From the NCBI RefSeq assembly GCF_017347095.1, contig NZ_JADPRZ010000002.1:1-64000 (forward strand): 64,000 bases of DNA, given 5' to 3'. This DNA comes from Sporosarcina sp. E16_8. Lineage in GTDB: Bacteria; Bacillota; Bacilli; Bacillales_A; Planococcaceae. Below the pieces are notes generated by a model, which was given only the letters and a program-made list of their open reading frames with translations, searched no databases and was not told the DNA's origin. Position numbers and translations under genes: made by a program. Below are positions 56,406-63,896 of the stretch, in pieces. The first letter of the stretch is position 1. Each line of letters opens with the position of its first letter.

Positions 56406-57821
56406 TCAGTTGGGGTCGTTTACCTTTTCATCTCCCCAACATTCCGTGCCTTTTAGCCCTGGAATCGTACTTGCTTTGAATTTAGGATTGAGTCCATTTT
56501 TTCGTTGTTCTGTATAATCGTCTAGTGTCTTAAATGCAACTTTCCCCAGAAGGAAGATGACAATAAGGTTAATGACTGCCATCATCCCCATGAAGAGGTC
56601 TGCCATGTTCCAAACAAGATCTACTTTTGCAAGCGTTCCAAACATAACCATCGCGAGCACGCCAAAACGGTAAAGAGTTAACCATATTTTATTCGCGTTG
56701 ATAAATTCAATATTCGTCTCGCCATAATAGTAGTTACCAATAATCGAACTGAAAGCAAAAAATAGAATGGCAATTGCTAAAAAATAAGGTGCCCATTCCC
56801 CAACATGGACGCCTAGGGATGTCTGAGTCAAAAGAATTCCATCCACTTCACCCGTATTATAAAGATCCGCAAGAATAATAATGAACGCCGTTGCTGAACA
56901 GATGATGATTGTATCAAAAAACACACCAAGACTTTGCACAAGGCCCTGTTTTGCCGGATGCGATGTACTTGCTACTGCCGCAGCGTTCGGCACACTCCCC
57001 ATTCCCGCTTCGTTTGAGAAAAGTCCACGTCTTACCCCTTGCATAATTGCCGCACCTACAGCTCCACCGACCGCTTCGTTCATTCCAAATGCGCTCGTGA
57101 AAATAAGTTTAAATACTGCAGGAACCTCACTAATATTCATAATAACGATATATAATGCAACGACAATGTAAAGAATAGCCATAACCGGAACGAAAATTTG
57201 TGTAACATGAGCAATCCGTTTTACGCCTCCGAAAATAACAAGAGCCGTTATTATAATAAGAACTATACCAATCACCGATTTTTCAATATGAAACACACTA
57301 TTGAAAGATGCACTAATTGTATTTGACTGTACAGCATTAAAAATGAAACCGAAACAAAGAGTCAGCAATATGGCGAATAGTACACCAAGCTTCCGATTGC
57401 CAAGAGCACTTTGCATATAATAAGCAGGCCCTCCGCGGAACGTATCACCGTCCCTCACTTTATACACTTGCGCGAGCGTACTTTCGATAAACGCAGTCGC
57501 CATTCCGATAATCGCAATGACCCACATCCAGAAGATAGCGCCAGGCCCCCCAATGCCAATCGCAAGGGCAACACCAGTGATATTCCCTGTTCCAACTCGT
57601 GATGCCGCACTAATTGTAAACGCCTGAAAAGACGATATTCCCCCCTTCTCGTCCGGCTTTTCAACAATAAGCTTAAACATTTCACCAAACAGGCGGAACT
57701 GTACAAATTTCGTTCGAATCGTAAAATAAATACCTAAACCAATTAGTAAACCGATAAGGATATACGACCATAACAGGTTATTCCCCGTTGTTACAATCCA
57801 ATTTAAAGCGCTTTCAATCAT
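56406..57821 (-). CDS. AGCS-family amino acid:cation symporter
   Basis: A 471-residue symporter for alanine, glycine or glutamine with Na+ or H+. It has about eleven TM segments. Family motifs are SSFQAFTISAASRVGTGNITGVA, AIFWMWVIAIIGMATAFIES, GGPAYYMQ and GVRRGLFSNEAGMGSVPNAA. The GTGNI loop and the GLFSNEAGMGS motif are the AGCS signature. Which amino acid is carried cannot be told; B. subtilis AlsT is a near relative in form. Single gene with a downstream terminator. Confidence 0.93.
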   Translation of the reverse strand: MIESALNWIVTTGNNLLWSYILIGLLIGLGIYFTIRTKFVQFRLFGEMFKLIVEKPDEKGGISSFQAFTISAASRVGTGNITGVALAIGIGGPGAIFWMWVIAIIGMATAFIESTLAQVYKVRDGDTFRGGPAYYMQSALGNRKLGVLFAILLTLCFGFIFNAVQSNTISASFNSVFHIEKSVIGIVLIIITALVIFGGVKRIAHVTQIFVPVMAILYIVVALYIVIMNISEVPAVFKLIFTSAFGMNEAVGGAVGAAIMQGVRRGLFSNEAGMGSVPNAAAVASTSHPAKQGLVQSLGVFFDTIIICSATAFIIILADLYNTGEVDGILLTQTSLGVHVGEWAPYFLAIAILFFAFSSIIGNYYYGETNIEFINANKIWLTLYRFGVLAMVMFGTLAKVDLVWNMADLFMGMMAVINLIVIFLLGKVAFKTLDDYTEQRKNGLNPKFKASTIPGLKGTECWGDEKVNDPN

Positions 57822-58442
57822 TTCTTGTTTCCCCCTGTTCCATCGTTAACATTCGCAGTGTGATTATCAATACAAATGTCAAAAATGCCTTTTATCCTTA
57901 CTACGGATATTTTCACATTAAGTACATATTATAGCCTATTTCGACAAATGTGAATAGCAGTTATTTAATGGGGTTTCACAATAGATTCTCATCTCTGTTG
58001 ATTAAACAGCAAACAACTTAATCAAACACTAGGCGCTTTCAGTAGAGTTGCCTCTATATCGCTTTCGATTGAACGACTCCAATACCAATACCTAGATATC
58101 TAAACCTATCGGTAATCGTATGGCTATCGTTCATCCGTCGCACTCCAAAGACATAAGTACTCGAAGTGATAGAGCTTTTTTAGACGACAGAATAGTTGCC
58201 TTCTTATCTGGATAAAAGCCGCCAAAGATACAATTTTGGCGGCTGAATCTATCTCCATGTATTGTTTTTTAAAAGAAGAATCAGCCACACAAGGATCCCT
58301 CAGTAAATCTGTCATGAATTGTTAGCCGTAAGCGAGCCGAAATGCTTCAGTGAAAACGGTGTGTTCCAAGCCTCTCTCACCATTTTTTATGCAAATAAAT
58401 GGTTAATCAACAGACGTGATAGATTCCGTTACTATTTTCAAC
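57822..58442. other. Intergenic region without a convincing gene
   Basis: The stretch holds only short frames, one of 63 codons on the minus strand (58124-58315) with no clear SD. A strong hairpin, AGCCGCCAAA against TTTGGCGGCT at about 58205-58233 with a U-rich tail on the minus strand, stands with no obvious gene in front of it and may be a leftover terminator. A small or lost gene cannot be excluded. Confidence 0.55.
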
Positions 58443-58473
58443 AAAAAACCTCCTTCTATAATCCAAAGGAGGC
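58443..58473 (-). terminator. Terminator of the HTH-metallophosphoesterase genes
   Basis: CCTCCTT (58449-58455) pairs with AAGGAGG (58466-58472) and a run of six U follows on the minus strand. Confidence 0.88.
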
Positions 58474-58478
58474 TATGA

Positions 58479-59357
58479 CTATTCTATTTTGCGTAATGTG
58501 ACAACAACTATTTCCGGTTGATTGAACAGCCGTACAGGAATTATGCTATTGCCAAGGCCGCGACTGACTACCAAGTGGTTGCCATTCTTCTCATGGATGC
58601 CCGATGAATAGCTAGGAAACCAGCCTTGCCCCGGTGAAACGAGGCCGCCTAAACCTGGTATTCGAAACTGTCCGCCATGAGCATGGCCGCTAAACGTCAC
58701 ATCTACCCCCGCTTCAGCATATACATCAAATTGTTCCGGTCTATGTGACAATAGCACTTTAAACATCTCATCAGGGATATTTTCAAATGCTTGTTCAATC
58801 GATACCTTAACGGCTTCATCATCTTCAAGCTCACTTACCAGTGGATCTTCAATTCCACCTATTGCTATAGAACTATCAGGAAACAATGTAATTACATCCG
58901 CTTCATTCGATAAGACACGAACCCCCAGGTCTTCGAGAGCTCCCCGAATACGGTCCAAATCCTGCGTAGCTATTTCATGATTTCCAGTTACGTAATAGAT
59001 TGGAGCGACAAATTGAAGCTCTTCAATAAGAATCAGGCTTTTTTCAAGGTCGTAGCGGTTACTGTCGATAAAATCACCCGTGATGAATATCGCTTGTGGC
59101 ATAATCATTTTCACCCTATTAACAACATCCGAATGGTTTTCACCGAATTCGGCATCGTGTAAATCAGAAATCTGGACGATAGTGTATTTGTCGTAATTAT
59201 CAGGGATTTTGTCAGACATAATTTCATAACGCGTTATCCCGACTGTCATATTTCCTATATATACGAAAAAACTTAGAAGGACAATAATGAATAAGATGAA
59301 AAACCGTTTACGCCGTAAAGTCATCTTTTTTTTCGTTATATTCGCAGTTGTTTTCAT
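58479..59357 (-). CDS. Membrane-anchored metallophosphoesterase (YkuE/YaeI-like)
   Basis: A 292-residue calcineurin-type phosphoesterase with an N-terminal anchor (about 18-38). Metal motifs in order are QISDLHDAEFGENH, ITGDFIDSNRY, YVTGNHE, LLSHRPEQFDVYAEAG and FSGHAHGGQFRIPGLGG. Related proteins act on phospholipid or lipid A-like substrates at the membrane, but the substrate here is unknown. Its ATG overlaps the stop of the HTH gene (TAATG) and has no SD of its own, so translation depends on the gene before. Confidence 0.88.
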   Translation of the reverse strand: MKTTANITKKKMTLRRKRFFILFIIVLLSFFVYIGNMTVGITRYEIMSDKIPDNYDKYTIVQISDLHDAEFGENHSDVVNRVKMIMPQAIFITGDFIDSNRYDLEKSLILIEELQFVAPIYYVTGNHEIATQDLDRIRGALEDLGVRVLSNEADVITLFPDSSIAIGGIEDPLVSELEDDEAVKVSIEQAFENIPDEMFKVLLSHRPEQFDVYAEAGVDVTFSGHAHGGQFRIPGLGGLVSPGQGWFPSYSSGIHEKNGNHLVVSRGLGNSIIPVRLFNQPEIVVVTLRKIE

Positions 59358-59863
59358 TACAACCAGCGTTTTTTCAACCTTGCAAGCTCTAAAAGTTCAA
59401 GGACCTCTTTTTTAGGCAGTTCTGTCATTATCGCAAGCATTTCAATCTCTGCACGTTTTCTGCCTTTTCCACTTCTATATGTTTCTTTGTGTATAGCATC
59501 AAGTTCTGCATACAGTTCGTCTGTGTGCAGAACTTGTTCTAGTTCATGTTCTTGCGTTTCTATATCACTGACAACATTTTCCCTCAGTTTGTCATAAAGC
59601 ATATCTACATTTGCAGCCCCTGTGCTTTTAAATGGTTTTGATGTCTTTGAATTCCCCAGAATCAGCTCATCAGTTGAAACATTAAACCGTTCAGATATTT
59701 TCGCCACCCAAGCCGCCGATGGAGCATTCTTCCCTTTTTCCCAATCTTTAATACGACTTGCTGAAGTGCCGATAGCTGCTCCGAATGCCATCATTGATAG
59801 TCCGCGCTCTTCACGCAATTTTTTTAACCTTATACCAAAATCCTCTTTGTTCCAATCGTTCAC
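59357..59863 (-). CDS. XRE-family regulator with C-terminal helical domain
   Basis: A 168-residue regulator with an HTH at the N-terminus (GIRLKKLREERGLSMMAFGA, SASRIKDWEKGKNAPSAAWV, FNVSTDELILG) and a helical Glu/Leu-rich C-terminus (about 95-165) that may dimerise or bind a partner. GTG 59863 has AGGGGG at 7 nt; the ATG further up lacks one. It is translationally linked to the metallophosphoesterase. Its promoter is TTGACA-based. Targets unknown. Confidence 0.85.
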   Translation of the reverse strand: MNDWNKEDFGIRLKKLREERGLSMMAFGAAIGTSASRIKDWEKGKNAPSAAWVAKISERFNVSTDELILGNSKTSKPFKSTGAANVDMLYDKLRENVVSDIETQEHELEQVLHTDELYAELDAIHKETYRSGKGRKRAEIEMLAIMTELPKKEVLELLELARLKKRWL

Positions 59864-59897
59864 ATTTACGCCCCCTAAAAATTTTATATACAACTCT

Positions 59898-59926
59898 ATT
59901 ATTTTTTATCTAGAGGCTTCTGTCAA
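59898..59926 (-). promoter_or_regulatory. SigA promoter of the HTH-metallophosphoesterase genes
   Basis: On the minus strand TTGACA (59921-59926), a 17-nt spacer and AATAAT (59898-59903), about 35 nt before the GTG start. Confidence 0.7.
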
Positions 59927-59954
59927 TCTATTTTTTGATTTTTCTATAAAACAA

Positions 59955-60440
59955 TTAATAACCTGTTTTTTGACGGTTATAATTTTCTTCATTCTTTGCT
60001 AAGTAAGCACTAATAATATCTTCATTTGTGAAACCAAGTTTTTTGGCAATTGCTCCATAATGAATCCAAACTTTTTCATAAGCGGTCATGGTAAGTTCAT
60101 TCAGGAAGCAGTGAATCGTAGCCGTGGTCTCTAGGAATAATTGTGTTAGCTCTCCTTCAACTTCTCCTTCCGGCCAGTTTGTAAGTGTATGTAAGTCCTT
60201 TTCAATACCCAGGGAAAGAAGGAAATGAATTGAATCTACATATTCTTCAAGAATCACAGCATCATCTGAAGGACCTTTTGTGCTCCAAAATTTGAAACAA
60301 CGCGTTTCATTCGCAAGTTCCGCGAGTTCAATTAGGAGTGCAAGTCCTTTTTCTTGAAAAACATCTGTTTGTTTCTCCCTGTTATTTTGGATAAATAAAT
60401 CGAGTTCACGTTGCATGGAAAATAGTTTTGACAATTGCAT
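59955..60440 (-). CDS. Dimeric (all-alpha) dUTPase
   Basis: A 161-residue all-alpha NTP pyrophosphatase of the dUTPase_2 group, which hydrolyses dUTP to dUMP and keeps uracil out of DNA. The metal-binding helices are seen in ALLIELAELANETRCFKFWS (E-x-x-E) and ILEEYVDSIHFLLSLGIE (E-x-x-D). ATG 60440 follows GGAGGT at 6 nt; the frame extends 15 codons further with no site. Proteins of this group are often phage-borne but here no phage gene is near. Confidence 0.9.
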   Translation of the reverse strand: MQLSKLFSMQRELDLFIQNNREKQTDVFQEKGLALLIELAELANETRCFKFWSTKGPSDDAVILEEYVDSIHFLLSLGIEKDLHTLTNWPEGEVEGELTQLFLETTATIHCFLNELTMTAYEKVWIHYGAIAKKLGFTNEDIISAYLAKNEENYNRQKTGY

Positions 60441-60504
60441 AAAAATACCTCCGTTTTTTTTAACTATATAGTCGGCACTTAACAAATAGATTGATTTTCC
60501 AACA

Positions 60505-60626
60505 CTGCTAAGTCACTTGGTGATGACCTCCCACCTTAAGTCCGCCAGTCTTAAGGCTTCGACTACCCTTTGTAAGACGCCTTCGCTCAGTTTATATAGG
60601 TGTTCATTTGTTCAACTTATATATAT
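60505..60626. repeat. Dispersed repeat family B, copy 2
   Basis: GACCTCCCACCTTAAG, TCTTAAGGCTTCGACTACCC, GACGCCTTCGCTCAG and TAGGTGTTCATTTGTTCAAC follow the block order of the copy at 10286-10411. The right end abuts the ECF promoter of ysdB. Confidence 0.82.
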
Positions 60627-60652
60627 TGAAACTTTTAAGATTTTCATCCGTA
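60627..60652 (+). promoter_or_regulatory. SigW-type (ECF) promoter of ysdB
   Basis: TGAAAC (60627-60632), a 16-nt spacer and CGTA (60649-60652) match the SigW consensus TGAAAC-N16-CGTA. In B. subtilis ysdB belongs to the SigW regulon, so promoter and gene agree. Confidence 0.9.
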
Positions 60653-60689
60653 TAAGATAGTATCTATAAATTCGTAAGGGGGATCCGTT

Positions 60690-61070
60690 ATGGGATTGCT
60701 TATCCGCTTTATCATTATTGCCTTTATCGTTTATTTATTCTACCGCGGGATCCGTTATTTGACGGATCCAAAACGAAAGCTTGATGGTGCATATGCGGAG
60801 GACAAGTATTATTTCTATGATGAAGTGAAAAATGTGCAGAAAAATTTCTTCCTATCGTATAAAGGCGCTATGTTTGAAGGTGAAAAGTATTTAGATACAG
60901 CAGATGATTCCATTGACGTCATCTCCATTTTCGTTTGGGTGAAAGATGAAACAAAACTTCAAGGTTTCACAAAAGCTGATTTTGATTTTCTCTCATCCAA
61001 AATCTTATCCAACTACCCCAAAGCCGCTATCAGTTGGAAAAACCCTATCGAACGACTAATGAAACAATAG
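60690..61070 (+). CDS. ysdB: SigW-pathway protein YsdB
   Basis: A 126-residue protein with one N-terminal membrane segment (residues 2-22) and a cytoplasmic tail containing YRGIRYLTDPKRKLDGAY and FFLSYKGAMFEGEKYLDT. It matches B. subtilis YsdB in size and neighbours (ysdA, rplT). It is thought to belong to the envelope-stress response; the biochemical role is unknown. ATG follows AAGGGGG. The SigW-type promoter lies about 40 nt upstream. Confidence 0.92.
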   Translation: MGLLIRFIIIAFIVYLFYRGIRYLTDPKRKLDGAYAEDKYYFYDEVKNVQKNFFLSYKGAMFEGEKYLDTADDSIDVISIFVWVKDETKLQGFTKADFDFLSSKILSNYPKAAISWKNPIERLMKQ

Positions 61071-61073
61071 TAC

Positions 61074-61098
61074 AAGTCCGTTGAATAGCGGGCTTTTT
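61074..61098 (+). terminator. Terminator of ysdB
   Basis: AAGTCCG pairs with CGGGCTT, followed by TTTTAC. It reaches the stop codon of the convergent ysdA. Confidence 0.75.
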
Positions 61099-61387
61099 AC
61101 GCCTCCACCATTCCTGGCAGCGTGATACCTAGAAGATAGAGTATACCTATTCCATAGGCGATTGCTAATATAAGAAAGCCGATCCGGAAAGATGTATGCC
61201 TCGTCTTATGACGGAATGTTTGCATCCCAAAGTATGCACCAACGCCTCCACCGAGCAGTGCAAGCGTCCATAAATTCTTTTCAGGTATACGTTGTCCTTT
61301 TCTTTTTGCCTGACGCTTATCATACCCCATCATAATAAATGCCCAAACGGACATAATTGCAATCCATCCTAAAATTGTCGTTTGCAA
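61097..61387 (-). CDS. ysdA: DUF1294 membrane protein YsdA
   Basis: A 96-residue protein with three hydrophobic segments (6-22, 42-56 and 70-92) and the DUF1294 signature MGYDKRQAKRKGQRIPEKNL plus LLGGGVGAYFGMQTFRHKT. In B. subtilis it follows rplT; here a NERD gene and two arrays separate them. The frame opens with TTG 61393, but TTG 61387 has GGGGG at a better 8 nt. Function unknown. Confidence 0.88.
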   Translation of the reverse strand: MQTTILGWIAIMSVWAFIMMGYDKRQAKRKGQRIPEKNLWTLALLGGGVGAYFGMQTFRHKTRHTSFRIGFLILAIAYGIGILYLLGITLPGMVEA

Positions 61388-61446
61388 GTGCAATTCCCCC
61401 TTTCTTTCTCTATTTTACACGGTTTAACGGCTGAAAAGGAATATTA

Positions 61447-61706
61447 ATACGACGTATCGTCGAAACTGTACGACAGATTCTCATAACTATACGACAGAAT
61501 CAAAACTGTACGACCAATCGTCGAAACTGTACGACAGATTCTCATAACTATACGACAGAATCAAAACTGTACGACCAATCGTCGAAACTGTACGACCAAT
61601 CGTCGAAACTGTACGATAGATTCTCATAACTATACGACAGAATCGAAACTGTACGACCAATCGTCGAAACTGTACGATAGATTCACGAAGCTATACGACA
61701 GAATCA
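61447..61706. repeat. Tandem array of 19-21 nt units, upstream of the NERD gene
   Basis: Thirteen units share the core ACTRTACGACMRA: types GAAACTGTACGACAGATTCTC (21), ATAACTATACGACAGAATC (19) and AAAACTGTACGACCAATCGTC (21). The three types together form a 61-bp block that is repeated twice without change (61461-61521 and 61522-61582), and then varies. CTGTACGACAG is a near-palindrome (CTGT-N3-ACAG). The array lies between the divergent ysdA and NERD genes. Confidence 0.94.
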
Positions 61707-61724
61707 AAATTAACTGCGGAGTTA

Positions 61725-61752
61725 TTGCAACTTTTAAACAATACTGTATAAT
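61725..61752 (+). promoter_or_regulatory. Likely SigA promoter of the NERD gene
   Basis: TTGCAA (61725-61730), a 16-nt spacer and TATAAT (61747-61752), directly after the last repeat unit and about 30 nt before the start. Confidence 0.75.
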
Positions 61753-61782
61753 TAAGTTGAATTATCAGTTTCAATAAAGGGG

Positions 61783-62757
61783 TTGAATCCAATATATTTG
61801 ACCATTCAAAGAAACCAACCTGTTTTACTCAAAGCAATACCGCGTTTAATTGCTCGTCTTAATCCAGACCACCGGAAAATTCAGATTCTAAAGGACCATC
61901 TCTACCGAATTGGGGCCGGCTACTCGGGAGAGTGTAACGTCGATTCATATATCGGACGTACCAATTTCCCCCATTTAACAAAAGTTTTCTCTGATGTGCA
62001 TTTGCGTATTTCTTCAAGCTTCACGTTTCAGATTGATACGTTGATAATCACGGAACGATTTGCCCTAATTATCGAAGTGAAAAACCTCAAGGATACAGTC
62101 CGATTTGTACAAAATCCCCCACATCTTGTGCAAGAACTCGAATCTGGCAATGAAGTAATTATCGATTGCCCTATCTTTCAGATTGAGACGAACAAATCAA
62201 ATCTTAATGAGTGGTTTCAGCAGCGCGGCATACCCCTGAAGACAATAAGCCTATTTGTTCTTGCTAATCCGAACACCAAAGTGAAAGATGTCCCCCACGA
62301 CTTTCCTATAATTTACAAGAAACAACTCCCTTACTATCTGCAAAATTTACAACCTATTGAAACTGTTCTTTCGATTGCCCAAATTCAAGACATAACAAGG
62401 AAAATATATTCCGAGCAACAGCAATTCAATCCATTTCCACTGTGTTCATACTATCATATTTCCTCAACTGATTTACGGACAGGCCTATTATGTCATAATT
62501 GTAATGAAAAGCTCCTGCGAAAAAATCGAGAAACCTGGCTTTGCCCGGGCTGTAGTAAAGATTCTATTGACCCTATCAACGAGGGAATTCAAGATTGGCT
62601 AATGCTCGTTAAAAGTTCGATTAACAATGAAGAATGTAGAAATTTTTTGAGATTAAAAGATAAGCACGCCGCATATTATGCTTTAAAGAAATCACCCCTT
62701 ATAAAAAAAGGAGAATCTTCGGCGACGTTTTATATTGCTGGAATGAAGAGAGTTTAA
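61783..62757 (+). CDS. NERD-domain protein with C-terminal zinc ribbon
   Basis: A 324-residue protein with a NERD (nuclease-related) domain at about 40-160. Putative active-site residues are in FQIDTLIITERFALIIEVKN (the D..E-x-K pattern of restriction-like folds). A zinc ribbon follows (LLCHNCNEKLL..WLCPGCSKD, residues 232-265) and a basic C-terminal helix region. NERD proteins are suspected nucleases but no activity is assigned here. The start codon is uncertain: TTG 61783 directly touches AAAGGGG; a later TTG at 61798 is an alternative. Bracketed by two related repeat arrays. Confidence 0.85.
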   Translation: MNPIYLTIQRNQPVLLKAIPRLIARLNPDHRKIQILKDHLYRIGAGYSGECNVDSYIGRTNFPHLTKVFSDVHLRISSSFTFQIDTLIITERFALIIEVKNLKDTVRFVQNPPHLVQELESGNEVIIDCPIFQIETNKSNLNEWFQQRGIPLKTISLFVLANPNTKVKDVPHDFPIIYKKQLPYYLQNLQPIETVLSIAQIQDITRKIYSEQQQFNPFPLCSYYHISSTDLRTGLLCHNCNEKLLRKNRETWLCPGCSKDSIDPINEGIQDWLMLVKSSINNEECRNFLRLKDKHAAYYALKKSPLIKKGESSATFYIAGMKRV

Positions 62758-62768
62758 ATTACCAATAC

Positions 62769-62803
62769 GAAAGAATCCTTTCGCATCTAAAAGGATTCTT
62801 TTT
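62769..62803 (+). terminator. Terminator of the NERD gene
   Basis: AAAGAATCCTTT pairs with AAAGGATTCTTT, followed by TTATC. Confidence 0.88.
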
Positions 62804-62870
62804 ATCTATCGTCCAGTTTTATCTCAAAGGTGAATTGAACGATGAAACCGAAATGATTCTACCACCTTTA

Positions 62871-63180
62871 GATCAAACTATACGACAGATTCTCAAAACT
62901 ATACGACAAACTCAAAACTGTACGACCAATCTGCATTACTCTACGACAGCACTGCCGAACTGTACGACAGATTCTCGAAACCATACGACAGAATCAAAAC
63001 TGTACGACCAATTCGCATTACTCTACGACAGCACTGCCGAACTGTACGACAGATATCCGAAACTATGCGACAGACTCAAAACTGTACGACCAATCCGCAT
63101 TACTATACGACAGCACTGAATTACTGTACGACAGTTGTCCGAAAATCCACGACAGACTCTCAGATCTCTACGACAAGAAA
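62871..63180. repeat. Tandem array of 19-23 nt units, downstream of the NERD gene
   Basis: Fifteen diverged units carry the same ACTRTACGAC core as the upstream array, for example AAAACTGTACGACCAATCTG and ATTACTCTACGACAGCACTG. A four-unit block of about 80 bp recurs three times with changes. The array lies between the NERD terminator and the rplT terminator, where no gene is transcribed through. A short open frame across it is not a gene. Confidence 0.93.
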
Positions 63181-63204
63181 GCTGCACATCCTCAAAAAAC
63201 CAAC

Positions 63205-63254
63205 TAAAAAAAGCCACCTCGTACCCAGATTAACTCTGGGTCGTTTGGCGGCTT
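63205..63254 (-). terminator. Terminator of infC-rpmI-rplT
   Basis: AAGCCGCCAAACGACCCAGA pairs, with a few mismatches, with TCTGGGTACGAGGTGGCTT, and a U run follows on the minus strand (63205-63211). Confidence 0.9.
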
Positions 63255-63267
63255 CTATATGACGTTC

Positions 63268-63627
63268 TTATTTTGCGATTGATTTTTTCGCTGCATCTGC
63301 AAGTTGTGTGAACGCTTGCGCGTCAGTCACTGCAAGATCAGCAAGCATTTTACGGTTAACATCAATGCCAGCTACTTTCAAGCCGTGCATTAGAGTGCTG
63401 TAAGAAAGACCGTTGATACGTGCAGCCGCATTGATACGAGTAATCCAAAGTTTACGGAATTCACGTTTCTTCTGACGACGGTCACGGTATGCATAGTTGA
63501 ATGATTTCATTACCTGTTGGTTTGCTACCTTGTAAAGTCTATGTTTTGAACCAAAGTAACCTTTTGCTAATTTCAATACTCGATTACGACGCTTGCGCGT
63601 CACTGTTCCACCTTTTACGCGTGGCAT
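63268..63627 (-). CDS. rplT: 50S ribosomal protein L20
   Basis: A 119-residue ribosomal protein that binds 23S rRNA early in large-subunit assembly and, in many Firmicutes, represses its own operon at the leader. The typical RNA-binding N-terminus [20 protein letters not shown] and the segment [18 protein letters not shown] are seen. ATG follows AGGAGG. It ends the infC-rpmI-rplT operon; any autoregulatory leader would be upstream of infC, outside the window. Confidence 0.98.
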   Translation of the reverse strand: MPRVKGGTVTRKRRNRVLKLAKGYFGSKHRLYKVANQQVMKSFNYAYRDRRQKKREFRKLWITRINAAARINGLSYSTLMHGLKVAGIDVNRKMLADLAVTDAQAFTQLADAAKKSIAK

Positions 63628-63668
63628 AGTTCATTACCTCCTGCTTTTCTGTCCGATTGTGTTTTAAA

Positions 63669-63869
63669 TTATTTCATGTAAGTGATCATTTGACGAATGC
63701 GTTTGAAATCGCCTGAAGAAACTAGTGAAGCTTTACGCAGGTGACGTTTCGCTTTTGTCGGTTTGTTTGCAAACAAGTGACTTGTGTAAGCACGGCCGCG
63801 TTTCAATTTACCAGAACCGGTTTTTTTGAAACGTTTCGCTGAGCCGCGGTGAGTTTTCATTTTTGGCAT
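63669..63869 (-). CDS. rpmI: 50S ribosomal protein L35
   Basis: A 66-residue, very basic ribosomal protein of the large subunit. It starts [20 protein letters not shown] and contains [20 protein letters not shown], both typical of L35. GGAGGA lies before the ATG. It is 41 nt upstream of rplT and 27 nt after infC. Confidence 0.98.
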   Translation of the reverse strand: MPKMKTHRGSAKRFKKTGSGKLKRGRAYTSHLFANKPTKAKRHLRKASLVSSGDFKRIRQMITYMK

Positions 63870-63896
63870 GTTCTGTTCCTCCTAAATCATTCATTG

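Noticed and set aside
58124..58315. 63-codon minus-strand frame
   Set aside because: No SD, and a terminator-like hairpin lies inside it.
62835..63119. 94-codon plus-strand frame in the downstream array
   Set aside because: It has no SD, runs through the repeat array, and its protein is just translated repeats (TTA, CTT, YD motifs). Unit lengths are not multiples of three.
61447..63180. CRISPR array
   Set aside because: Units are 19-23 nt back to back without spacers of constant length, units change along the array and no cas gene is near.
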